The translations under genes and the position numbers were made by a program. Below the pieces are notes generated by a model that worked only from the letters and a program-made list of their open reading frames with translations, had not been told where the DNA came from and ran no database searches. Below are positions 32,726-45,775 of a stretch of DNA of 64,000 nt, piece after piece. Numbering within the stretch: the stretch's first letter is position 1; every line of letters starts with the position of its first letter. Source of the DNA: Tubulanus polymorphus (Eukaryota; Nemertea; Palaeonemertea; Tubulaniformes; Tubulanidae); contig NW_027437448.1 of NCBI RefSeq assembly GCF_964204645.1, forward strand, positions 1 through 64,000. Reading direction: 5' to 3'.

Positions 32726-35700
32726 AAAGCCACCAGGAGTCCATTTACCTGTTAGGGGGGCCGGGGCCAAGACTCATCGGGCAAATGTGATGAGGGTTTG
32801 GTTAATCGTTAAGGGGTACACCCTGCAGGTGCTTGTTAAATTTAGCACTAATCAAACCACAGGTAAAGCCACCAGGAGTCCATTTACCTGTTAGGGGGGT
32901 CCCTGGGCCCAGGGCCAAGACTCATCGGGTAAATGTGATGAGGGTTTGGTTAATCGTTAAGGGGTGCACCGTGCAGGTGCCTGTTGAATGTAGCACCAAT
33001 CGGACCACAGGTAAAGCCACCAGGAGTCCATTTACCTGTTAGGGCGGTCCCTGGGCCCAGGGCCAAGACTCATCGGGCAAATGTGATGAGGGTTTGGTTA
33101 ATCGTTAAGGGGTACACCCTGCAGGTGCTTGTTAAATATAGCACTAATCGGACCACAGGTAAAGCCACCAGGAGTCCATTTACCTGTTAGGGGGGGTCCC
33201 TGGGCCCGGGGCCAAGACTCATCGGGCAAATGTGATGAGGGTTTGGTTAATCGTTAAGGGGTACACCCTGCAGGTGCTTGTTAAATTTAGCACTAATCGG
33301 ACCACAGGTAAAGCCACCAGGAGTCCATTTACCTGTTAGGGGGGTCCCTTGGCCCGGGGCCAAGACTCATCGGGCAAATGTGATGAGAGTTTGGTTAATC
33401 GTTAAGGGGTACACCCTGCAGGTGCTTGTTAAATTTAATCGGACCACAGGTAAAGCCACCAGGAGTCCATTTACCTGTTAGGGGGGTCCCTTGGCCCGGG
33501 GCCAAGGCTCATCGGGCAAATGTGATGAGGGTTTGGTTAATCGTTAAGGGGTACACCCTGCAGGTGCTTGTTAAATTTAGCACTAATCGGACCACAGGTA
33601 AAGCCACCAGGAGTCCATTTACCTGTTAGGGGGGTCCCTGGGCCCGGGGCCAAGACTCATCGGGCAAATGTGATGAGGGTTTGGTGAATCGTTAAGGGGT
33701 ACACCCTGCAGGTGCTTGTTAAATTAAGCACTAATCGGACCACAGGTAAAGCCACCAGGAGTCCATTTACCTGTTAGGGGGGTCCCTTGGCCCGGGGCCA
33801 AGGCTCATCGGGCAAAAGTGATGAGGGTTTGGTTAATCGTTAAGGGGTACACCCTGCAGGTGCTTGTTAAATTTAGCACCAATCGGACCACAGGTAAAGC
33901 CACCAGGAGTCCATTTACCTGTTAGGGGGGGTCCCTTGGCCCGGGGCCAAGGCTCATCGGGCAAATGTGATGAGGGTTTGGTTAATCGTTAAGGGGTACA
34001 CCCTGCAGGTGCTTGTTAAATTTAGCACTAATCGGACCACAGGTAAAGCCACCAGGAGTCCATTTACCTGTTAGGGGGGTCCCTGGGCCCGGGGCCAAGA
34101 CTCATCGGGCAAATGTGATGAGGGTTTGGTTAATCGTTAAGGGGTACACCCTGCAGGTGCTTGTTAAATAAAGCACTAATCGGACCACAGGTCAAGCCAC
34201 CAGGAGTCCATTTACCTGTTAGGGGTCCCTTGGCCCAGGGCCAAGGCTCATCGGGCAAATGTGATGAGGGTTTGGTTAATCGTTAAGGGGTACACCCTGC
34301 AGGTGCTTGTTAAATTTAGCACTAATCGGACCACAGGTAAAGCCACCAGGAGTCCATTTACCTGTTAGGGGGGGTCCCTTGGCCCGGGGCAAAGACTCAT
34401 CGGGCAAATGTGATGAGGGTTTGGTTAATCGTTAAGGGGTACACCCTGCAGGTGCTTGTTAAATTAAGCACTAATCGGACCACAGGTAAAGCCACCAGGA
34501 GTCCATTTACCTGTTAGGGGGGTCCCTTGGCCCGGGGCCAAGGCTCATCGGGCAAATGTGATGAGGGTTTGGTTAATCGTTAAGGGGTACACCCTGCAGG
34601 TGCTTGTTAAATTTAGCACTAATCGGACCACAGGTAAAGCCACCAGGAGTCCATTTACCTGTTAGGGGGGTCCCTGGGCCCGGGGCCAAGACTCATCGGG
34701 CAAATGTGATGAGGGTTTGGTTAATCGTTAAGGGGTACACCCTGCAGGTGCTTGTTAAATTTAGCACTAATCGGACCACAGGTAAAGCCACCAGGAGTCC
34801 ATTTACCTGTTAGGAGGGTCCCTTGGCCCGGGGCCAAGGCTCATCGGGCAAATGTGATGAGGGTTTGGTTAATCGTTAAGGGGTACACCCTGCAGGTGCT
34901 TGTTAAATTTAGCACTAATCGGACCACAGGTAAAGCCACCAGGAGTCCATTTACCTGTTAGGGGGGTCCCTGGGCCCGGGGCCAAGACTCATCGGGCAAA
35001 TGTGATGAGGGTTTGGTTAATCGTTAAGGGGTACACCCTGCAGGTGCTTGTTAAATTTAGCACTAATCGGACCACAGGTAAAGCCACCAGGAGTCCATTT
35101 ACCTGTTAGGGGGGTCCCTTGGCCCGGGGCCAAGGCTCATCGGGCAAATGTGATGAGGGTTTGGTTAATCGTTAAGGGGTACACCCTGCAGGTGCTTGTT
35201 AAATTTAGCACTAATCGGACCACAGGTAAAGCCACCAGGAGTCCATTTACCTGTTAGGGGGGTCCCTTGGCCTGGGGCCAAGGCTCATCGGGCAAATGTG
35301 ATGAGGGTTTGGTTAATCGTTAAGGGGTACACCCTGCAGGTGCTTGTTAAATTTAGCACTAATCGGACCACAGGTAAAGCCACCAGGAGTCCATTTACCT
35401 GTTAGGGGGGTCCCTGGGCCCGGGGCCAAGACTCATCGGGCAAATGTGATGAGGGTTTGGTTAATCGTTAAGGGGTACACCCTGCAGGTGCTTGTTAAAT
35501 TTAGCACTAATCGGACCACAGGTAAAGCCACTAGGAGTCCATTTACTTGTTAGGGGGGGTCCCTGGGCCAAGACTCATCGGGCAAATGTGATGAGGGTTT
35601 GGTTAATCGTTAAAAGGTACACCGTGCAGGTGCCTGTTGAATTTAGCACCAGTCGGACCACAGGTAAAGCCACTAGGAGTCCATTTACTTGGTAGGGGCC

Positions 35701-35775
35701 AAGACTCATCGGGCAAATGTGATGAGGGTTTGGTTAATCGTTAAAAGGTACACCCTGCAGGTGCTTGTTGAATTT
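32726..35775. repeat. 148 bp satellite, ~21 copies
   Basis: Units of about 148 bp, mostly >95% alike, with cores GTAAAGCCACCAGGAGTCCA, TGTGATGAGGGTTTGGTTAA and TACACCCTGCAGGTGCTTGT. A 4 bp deletion near 33430 and several G-run length changes mark individual copies. It lies directly upstream of the first recognised USP exon. Open frames of 67–69 aa repeat with the unit and are artefacts. An inverted partial array recurs at 39535–39781. Confidence 0.97.
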
Positions 35776-35822
35776 TGTGCCGATACAAGGTAGTTAATCT
35801 GTAATTGATTGTTTCATTGTAG

Positions 35823-38800
35823 GTGCTTCCTCCAGGTCTTAGAAACCCTGGTAATGTCTGTTTCCTCAATTCTGTCGTGCAATGTCTTCGGGCCACCCGA
35901 GGCTTTTTACATCGCTTTTTTAAGAAAGCATGTTCGCAGCCCTGTAGGCCTACCTGCAATGCATGTAACATTCAGCAATCGTTACTTGGCAACACTGAGC
36001 CACTTATTGATAACATAAAAGGTATGTATAATTTTCATTGCAGTTTTTAAATGACAGACTTGTATGATAGATGAAACAACAATTTTTGATTGAAATGGTT
36101 TTAACTTGCAGCGTTGATATTTGACAATTGTTGTTTCACTGTCGAGTTAGAATATCTACTTAATTCACAGTGGATAAGTACATGCCTATTGTCAGACAGA
36201 CCATCAAATTTGTGTCTGAATGAAAGGTCAAGGCAACGTGGGCTCCAAAAGCACAAGATAAATCCATGGGCACAAGATTATCAGTAGGTGAAGGAACTAC
36301 ATTACAGAGCCGCAGCTTTCGATGTTCCTGAGATCGTACATAGTCTCTATGGGCATAGAAAATCTCATAGTGTTCATACGATTATTCTTGATGAAAAGAA
36401 ACGTGGGTTTTTTGCTAGCATTGAAGTGCATGTAGCAATTTTGCGATCTTTATCAGAAAGCATTGTTATTGAATATGACTCCCTATGTACTTTTGTAATT
36501 ATATTTTCCAGACTTCGTGGTCGATGCAGAAAAGCACCAACAGCAAGATGTGATGGAATTTTTTCATGGCGTGTGTTTGAAAGTCAAAGAAAAGTAATTA
36601 TTTTGTTCTCATCTTTTTAGCCAACTTGGTACCCACTTGGTACCATCCCCCCTGGTAGGGCTTGAAATCTGATGGCATTGATTGAGACTTGCCACTTCAT
36701 GAAACCTTACCATACTAGACAGAGAATGCAGCTTAGAAGATGCAATTATAAGCCAATCATAAATCCTGATTAATTTAAGCCCAGGTTTTTCCATTGATAG
36801 TTTATCTGTGAAATTAGTCTCGGTGATTATTCAATCAATCTGATTGGTGCCGCAAGTTTTCAAACCTGCATCTAGTGTGGCAGAGTTTCGTGCCGCTGCT
36901 AAGTCTAGCAATGCCATCAAGTTCTTATCCCTGCCAGGGGGATAACTTAGGATTTACATCCCACTTCTTTCATCATCTGTAGACAGAATCTAGTTTTCAA
37001 TACGCTTTGATTATGACCTTTCCAAGTCATAGGTTTGTGCATATATGTTCACCAGAGGGCATTGAATTTTGAAATTGTCAGATTGTTGACCAGTTCAGAT
37101 GGCGCGGTGTCCTTGGACCTCAGACCGGCCTGGTCAGAATCAAGATGGCCGACTGGTGCTGGCACTGTATCGTGGTTCAGTTCATTTTTCTAATCAAGAC
37201 AAAATCTACTCCTACCTTTAATTGCATTCCTGTTTCGTTATCTGATATAAGCATTTCATAAGGCTGTGGTAAACCTCTTGGCGCATTATTATTATTATTT
37301 CAAACCACCTTCCAAGTGGGCATGGTATCCCTATGGACCCCTAGTCAACTTTTTACCCTAAGAGGTATGGGTATGATTTCCATATTTTACTTTTTCATAC
37401 TGGTATATTTTGTGATCAATCTATTCTGTATTTGCTGTCACCTAGCGTACTATATTTTCAGTTTTCACTTTTGTTCTCTCTAGCTTCACTTGTGTATTTA
37501 TTTGCAGAATGCCGCTTTGTTTTGAATTTGTGCTGAAAACAACAGGTAGGTCGATGTGACTTTTCACAGAAAATTGCTGATATTTTCCTAATCAATTTTT
37601 GTAATGATGTAGCTATCCATTTGCAGACACTTGCCTGGAATGTGGAAAAGAGAGCATACGTCAGTCGGAACATTTGAATATGTCTTGTGCCATCGAGGTG
37701 AATATTAAGAATGTATTATATGCTAGTATTAGAAATTGCTCCACTGTTGTTTGATTGTATACAACCATGGAAGATGAACCGTGTCGACCCCTGATAGATT
37801 CAAACAGCTCATATCAGTGACTTGGAATTAATTTTGACCAGTTCCAAGATATACGGATATTCTGATTATGTGAAAAATTGGCCTTTAGTGGGTGTGGCAG
37901 GAGGTGGTATATCGCGGGTTTGGTTCACTGCAAGTTTTTTTAGTAAAATAACAATAATTACGCAGAAGCTCATCTGCAATTTGACTTATAATAGTGGTAG
38001 GGCTACAAGATCTGTTAATGCAAATATGCTTATGGTACCTAGAACACTCATTAGGTCTGGTGATCATGTCTTTAAATCTTATGGACCTCGTTTATGGAAT
38101 ACACTTCCTGTGGATATGAGAACAATTGTTACATTGAGACATATAAAAACTTATTTAAGAATTGTCTGTTTAAAAGGGCCTTCCTCGACCAAGAGATAGC
38201 ACAGTTAGCAAGTTTTTCAGTATAGTGCTTTACAAATTACTTGTGCTATGTCAATGACAAACCTATAATTAGATTCATCTTTGAATTCATTTTGTAGTCA
38301 GAAGAACGGAAAGCATTCCAGACCATTCAGGAATGCGTAACTAATTTCTTCAGTCTAGAGGAGGTGACGGTTCGGTGTTCAGAGTAAGATATCAAAGATT
38401 AAGTACCAGTATACTCTCTTTCAGTCCACTTCTAATACAAATGATGTAACCTTGTTATTCTTATAGTATTAACAACTATAAGTTTGGTTGTGTGCACTGT
38501 ATATGTATAACCTACCGGTAAATATCATCAGATATAATACATGTCCCCACTTAATCCATCAACAGGTGTCCGTGTGAACAAGCTTTTCGCTTTCAAGAAC
38601 TTGTGAATGCACCTGATTTCATTGTCATTGATTTGAAAAGGTTAGCCATGTTATTTGTATTTTTTGAGCTGTTTCACATCGTAAATTTGATAATATCTAT
38701 AATGGAAATATAATGATAATATATATAATATATGAACTTTCTAATTGAAATACTTCTAATGGATTTCATATAGATATCGTTGGTTCGGCAATGCAGGGAA

Positions 38801-41800
38801 ACTCATGCACCACGTAAACATTGGAAAGAATTTAGATATTCTTGTTGGAAATGATCAGGTAATCTTCTACTATTTCACTTGGAAGTTGTTTAAAACAATG
38901 TAAAACGCTTGCATGACATTGTGGCATGCTCTAGGGGAAATTTTTTCCCAGTTACGTTTTAACTCCTGACACTATTAATCATTATAATCAGTATTACTCA
39001 ATAGCGTATTTTATTATCATGATCATTTGAAGTGCTTTGATCAAAGTAAATCTTGAGTGTCAAGAATCAGTCATCATGTTTTTTGTATGTGTGATTTCAG
39101 TATGTTTATGAGTTATATGCTGTCATTACTCATCGAGGTGTCGAGGTAACCAGTGGGCACTATGTTGCATATCTGAAAGTTATGAATGGTTGGGCTCTTG
39201 CCGATGATGATAATGTAAGTTTAGCAAATCAATAATGAAATGAAAGCTAATTTATGATCAAAGTATGATTTGGGTCGTTGAATTCTAATGCAGTTCATGT
39301 TAATACAAATGTATTCCAAAACCTGTCATCAATTAAATCTATTGATATATAATGAGATTAGGCTATACATTATTTTTTCATCTGTCAGGTTTCCAGTATG
39401 AGAGCTCCAATCTTTCAAGGAGGCGAGCCGTATGTTTGCTTTTATGAAAAGAAAATTCACTCTGTAAGTACAATTTGCTTATTCATATTGATACACGGAT
39501 ATATGTATCAATAACCACAATCAATTGCAAAATTGTAACTCCTGGTGGCTTTACCTGTGGTCCGATTAGTGCTAAATTTAACAAGCACCTGCAGGGTGTA
39601 CCCCTTAACAATTAACCAAGCCCTCATCACATTTGCCCGATGAGTCTTGGCCTTGGGCCCAGGGACCCCCCTAACAGGTAAATGGACTCCTGGTGGCTTT
39701 ACCTGGGGTCCGATTAGTGCTAAATTTAACAAGCACCTGCAGGGTGTACCCCTCAACGATTAACCAAACCCTCATCACATTTGATTAGTTTTTAGTATAT
39801 GGTCACCAGGGGACATTGAATATTGGAGTATTCTGATTGTTGAGCAGCATTTCAAACCACATCCCATGGTGTCCCTGGATAGTTTAATATTGACAAGTTC
39901 GATCCCTACGTTATCTTGACTTAAGCACGTACAGAAGATTCCTATCAGTTTAATCAATCACATCAGTTTAATCAAAAGACCTTGCCTACAAGGCTGTCAA
40001 ATTAGTATTATCATGTATAGTATATATTTAGCCCACATTTGATTTTTGAAGTGTTAGAAATTTTCTTATCATTATTACTATAAGATATATCATTTATTAT
40101 AGAGGTTTTGATTCGCAATTATTGTGCAAAGCTTGGAGCACAGGTTGACATGACCACAGTTTTTTATGTATTGCTCAGCCTTTTTTTAAATGTCTTTCAA
40201 TTCATATATTGCAGGTTAATACATCAGAAATGCCTCAAACTGTAAGTAGAAATAATTTATTTCTTATTCCTGAATTGTACCTCATTGGGTTTTGAACCAA
40301 CTTTTGACGTATGTGGTCCTGAGCTTAATTTCTATATATAAACGTCTGAATCAGACAGTGATTATGTATATTTGTGACAATTTGCTGAAATCTAATTTAC
40401 CGGTAGTTAACTCAACCTATGTTCAACGGAGGAATGATAAATTGCTGATCTTAGTTAAGATTCAAATAGATGATTTGGGGAATTAATACACTTATCATAT
40501 CGAAATTTGTATGGGAAAATTTAGAGGTTTAACAAGTTTTGAACCTATGAGTTTTAGAAGTTTTGTAGAAAAAGATTTTTAATTAATCATTGTTTAAAGT
40601 TTGGCCCATCACCATAAGAAAAATTTGGTCGATCGGACTCAAGTTGGCAGTCCTATGACCTTTTTAGTGCCCAAAAAGGTCAATTTTGGCACAAATTCTG
40701 AGTCCTGTAGCTTCTTACTGGTTTGCCATTTCTCATTGCAATTTGTGATGGGTATTCTTTGGACCCCTAGTTTGTGTGGCGAAAATGGACCGTGTTTAAC
40801 ATCTCCGGTTCGTTTTCGTTACAACATCTCATCATCCTTTCCTCCGATATCTCCAGGTGGAGCGATTTCATATATATAAATATGTTTTGTATTGTGTAAA
40901 TTTGTATCTGTGTACTACTGTCAATTTTTCGGGCGTCTCGTTACGGTCTATCGCGTTCGGGTTGGGGGTTTTGGTCGGTTTTTGTCGGGAAATAGCACGA
41001 TCACATCTTTTTATTCGGCTTTTATCATAAATTCGCGCTATGACATTCTGGTTACTTACCGGCAGTCTATTCCTTTGTATTCGCTTTTCAATTTTGAACT
41101 GCCGTTTTGTGATGTCATAATCCCACTTTCATCATATTTCCGTAGTTTGATTTGTTCTCATCGGTTTCTCGCTCGCGAGTTGAGCATTGTCGCACTGCTA
41201 GGCGGCTCACTATTATTGCGCGCGGATATCAAACTCGGGTTTGATTTTCAAATTCCGCTTTTAACCTTTCAAACTTATTCTTTTGGCATTTTTATCGCGT
41301 ATATCGTGATATCACTAATGGCCAATGAGCGCCCCCGGATTTCTATAAAAGGCGGGTCGTTCGAGCACAGTCATTCTGATTTTCGAATCACTCGCACGTA
41401 CTTATAGTATCAGCGAACAACTTACAGCAATTAAATTCTTAATCAAATATAACTATTAAAATGTAAGCGATAAGAGACGCACCCTCTCTATCCCGCCTTC
41501 GGGTTGGATAGGGTCATCTTGTCCAACCCGAAGGATGAGATATATTCACTTTTAGATCGTCCGGCCAAGTTAGATGCTGACCGAGTTTGATTTTGGCCAA
41601 GTTTGATTCCGGCCCACTTTGATTTCAACCAAGTTTGATTTTTTCGGTCTCCTAGTCTAGCAAAATCTACCGACCGAGAGCGTCACTATGATGGACAGTC
41701 ATGATCAATTTTGTTTAGTTTAGTCGAGCCGACTTTTGTTCATACGTAGAATTATTTTCCGGGCGTATTGATCGTCACATCATTTTCAACTACGACTGTA

Positions 41801-44800
41801 TTGATCCACTCTCGGTCGAGCGATTTTGCTCCGATTGTATATAAAATATATATGTTTCTACATTTGAGCGCGATTGAATAATGATTTGAGATCGTCGCTA
41901 TAATTTTCAAATCATCTCTCACCGTACGCCCGAATAAGGTGACTCTAACGTAATTTCGTGACTTCGTATAATTTGACGTTCCTGACGCGAGACCGTACGG
42001 AGATGCACCCGAGGTGTAAACTTTATGAACTGGAGAAATGATTAAATTCAGGAGTTCAACTCTTGACATGATTAATCTTATACAAGTCTTACATTTTCGT
42101 CTTTTCTGAACAAGGAGAGGAGTTCCACCGCTATTTTCTGTCTCAGTGCCAATTATTATTATTCGTCTTAATGAGAGGACCAGTTCGATCGGGGACGTAT
42201 CGGCAGTAGTTACATGAAGACCATCAATCGAGGATTCGAACCCCCAATCTTTGTATCGACTGACGGCCTTTATCCAGGGGAAGTCATGACAAAGTGTCAT
42301 ACGGAGCGAAGGTAGATGTTGGGAGAACTAGGTTCGATCGCGTGCGAAATCCTGGCCAGGTAGTCGCCTACGAGGATGCTGAGCCCTGATCATGGAATGA
42401 GAAGACTGAATATTTTTATTTGATTATAATTTCGACAAGAACTGATATCTTTTCCCTGAGGAGGAATTACTTCCCCCAATATTTTCGCATAACCCGATTA
42501 TATTGTCTCAGGGCGAACCCTAGTAGCAAACGCCTATTGCATCTATTATATACGTAAACATATAAAGACCCGCTACCCAGGAGAGATACGCTACATTTGC
42601 TATTCTACCAGTTTGGATGGATTACCGAATAGACTAGTACCGTTATAGGCCGACTCTACTGTATATCACTTGGGGCGAGACCGCCACCTCTACTGTATAT
42701 CACTTTGGGGTGAGAGGACGTTACCAGAATTATCCAACTCAAAACAGAACAAACTATATTTTGAAGAAGAATTCACGATTGATTTTTATTAATTATCTTA
42801 TGTTGCGATACATCATAGGACGATTCACACTGTAGAGCATCAAACATTCGCTTTAACAACTTAAATATCGGTATAAACGGAAGATGCTACATATTCACAT
42901 AGTTTCAAGCTGCATATTTACAATTTCATATTATAATATTCATTGGCCCTGTTACTTATTTGATTGGTATTTTTTTTTCATTTGGTATAACAATCTCATC
43001 ACACCTTCTGGAGACAAAACAGGGGCTTTGATTTTGAAATCAAAGATTCACATATAGTTGTGTGATTGGTGGTCAAATAAACAGAGTTTTCTTGTGGAAA
43101 TTTTATGTTTTGGTAGTTTTCCCTGTATGAATAGTTGTTTTTAAACCCAACTTCGTACAATACCATTATAGTTTATCAATGTTAGCTATGCATTTTGTTA
43201 TTTTAGATAAATACATCTCGGGGACCATCAGCTCTCAGCGACGATGTGTATGAGATCATGCTTTCTGTGCTAAGTGGAAAGAAGATGCTCTCATCATATC
43301 AAGTTACTTCCGGTGACAAAAAATATGATGCTGTGCGCAAAAATGCTGCAAATAAGTTATCTTCAAAAGCTTACATATGTCAAAAAGTTAACAACAAAAA
43401 TGAAATTATATTCCTAAAAACGAGAAAAATTATTCCAAAATCATCAGCCATTGCCTCAATTATTGATCAGTACCACACGAGCATGGCTGGATCAGGTTCG
43501 TCCAAATTAGTAGGAGCAATCAGCAGCAGTTTCCATGGTATATCAAAGCAAACTATCCAAGATCATCTTAATTCGAAGCCAACGCACACGATACGGAATC
43601 CATTATTTACGAACAAGCCACCTATTAAGAATATAACAGCATCTGCTCCGATGAGCCGGGTACAAATAGATTTAGTACTAATGGAAGAAGTTGAGAACGA
43701 AGGATCTACGTACAGATATGTGTGCAGTGTGATTGACGTATTTAGTAGGTTCCTTTGGTTACGCCCAATTCAGAACAAAACATCGAAAACGGTGGCCGAA
43801 GTGACAAAAAATATATTCTGTGAGTTCGGCAACCCGCAATACGTACAGACCGATAATGGAACGGAATTCAAAGGAGAGTTTGATTCATTTTTGAAGACTG
43901 CAAAAATAAAGCATATATTTGGTTCGCCTAGGCATCCCCAATCACAAGGAAAAGTAATGATTATATTTTGATTGAAAAAATTGGGAAGTAGTTTTTGTAT
44001 TACAAATTTAACAATGTTTTTACCGTTCTTTACAGTCCGAAAGATCACATGGGAGCTGGAAGAAGATGCTTCGGTACCTACTCGGGAGAGATGATGAGAC
44101 AAATTGGGTTGCGCACATTCCTGAGCTCCAGAGAATTATGAATCAACGATCACATAAAGCATTTTGTATGTAATTAGGGTATTCTGCCTACCTTTGTTAG
44201 AAACCTTATTGTTATCCTAGGTATCATAATGATAGCCCTACTCCTCTTTTTCAGCCGATAAGATGACTCCTTTCGAAGTATTTTTTGCCAGGAAGCACAA
44301 TCAAGGTGAAGGCCTTCAAAATGGTCAAATGACGAAAGCAGACTCCGTAGATGAAGAAAATACTTCAGATGTGGCTTCTTCAAATGTGAATACAGTAAAA
44401 CCCCTTGCATGAATACCTCCCTATAGTGAATACTTCCTATAATGAACACCCTATGTGCGGTCCCAAAACCTAAAATACATCCCATGTCACATCATTACCT
44501 AACCCTCCCCATAGTGAACACTTTGCTTGGTCCCGATGGCGTTCACTATACAGAGGCTTTACTCTACTTCAGATGTGACTAGTAATAATACATGTTGATG
44601 ATGTGTTATATAACACATGAAACTTTTGTACTTTAAAATTTCAAGCTCACTGCCTGGGAGAATGAATCCGCTTCAAAGCGAAAAGCAGCTGAAGCACTTT
44701 CAACTGTATATAATGCTGCAATGGTCAAGGGACATAAGAATAGATACCCTTGTTCCCAGTATGAACCTGGACACCGTGTTTTGGTGAATGTAAGTACTTG

Positions 44801-45731
44801 TTAAATCTGCATTCTTTCATCCAGTGTGGAAATAAAGCTTGAAATGCTTTTATCTTCCATTTATACACATTGTGTATTCAATAAACATTACTGGCTTAGG
44901 GGTATTGCCATCTGTCAGGAAGAGAATGCTCCTGCTCTAAAGTCTACTTCTGTTTTGAACCAATTTTCTGATTACATGGTAGGTGAATAATGGATGGAAG
45001 ATGTGCTGTATTGTTTTTACTCGTGTAGATTATCCAAGATAGCCGCCACAGCTATATTTATAGAGCCTTCATAGTGTAGCTCTAGTTACATTTTATGTAC
45101 AATTATTAAAGAATTTACCAATTTTCAACCCCCTCCTTATATTTTACAAACTTCCAAAAAATCTGCTTCCCCTAGTACGTGCAATGAGTTCTAAATCAGT
45201 TTATCATTATCAGGCAACAGCAATGAAAAAGACGAAACTTTATAGTAAGACTGGGCCAAAGTGCCATAAAGGAGTCATCCTAAAGGTCGGTAAAATGGGA
45301 AGAAAGTACCAAGTCCTGGTCAAAGATTCTCTGTTGTGGGTGGATATTAGTATGCTGACATCCCTGACAAGGATGAAGCAAAAGAAGCTTTTAGGAACTA
45401 AATGTAAGTACTAACGGAATTAACTGTTTCCAAAAGTGCACTGATTCATTAGAATTATTCACACTTGCATAAAAGAGGTTTTACTGTAATTACTGATGAA
45501 TGATGTTGTTTTATTCTTATTCTATGACAGCTCCTCTAAATAGATATTGTATGTGTGTTTCCAAGTGCAAGAAGACAAGGGCACCGAAGTGTGAAAACTA
45601 TATGCACAGAGACTGCTGCAAGAGTGCAGGAAAAAAGTGTGCTCTTCACAATATCCTGTAAGTAATCATCCGATTGGTTGATTTGTAGATAGATGAAATT
45701 TATCTGAAATTTATCTCAAGTGAGTGGTGAG

Positions 45732-45775
<44 letters not shown>

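Larger units (their letters stand above)
40242..43206. other. large intron between USP and integrase halves
   Basis: 2.96 kb. Contents: a possible core promoter at 41346, a hairpin at 41496–41534, and a decayed tRNA-like B box (GGTTCGAATCC, minus strand, about 42230). The block from roughly 40790 to 42700 is richer in CG dinucleotides than its surroundings, which suggests an inserted, unclassified element such as a solo LTR. The 182-aa minus frame at 41752–42300 has no recognisable domain. Confidence 0.45.

Noticed and set aside
32589-35695. A family of 67–69 aa open frames
   Set aside because: They recur exactly with the 148 bp satellite period.
41752-42300. 182-codon minus frame as a gene
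   Set aside because: No recognisable domain; lies in a region that looks like an inserted, decayed element.
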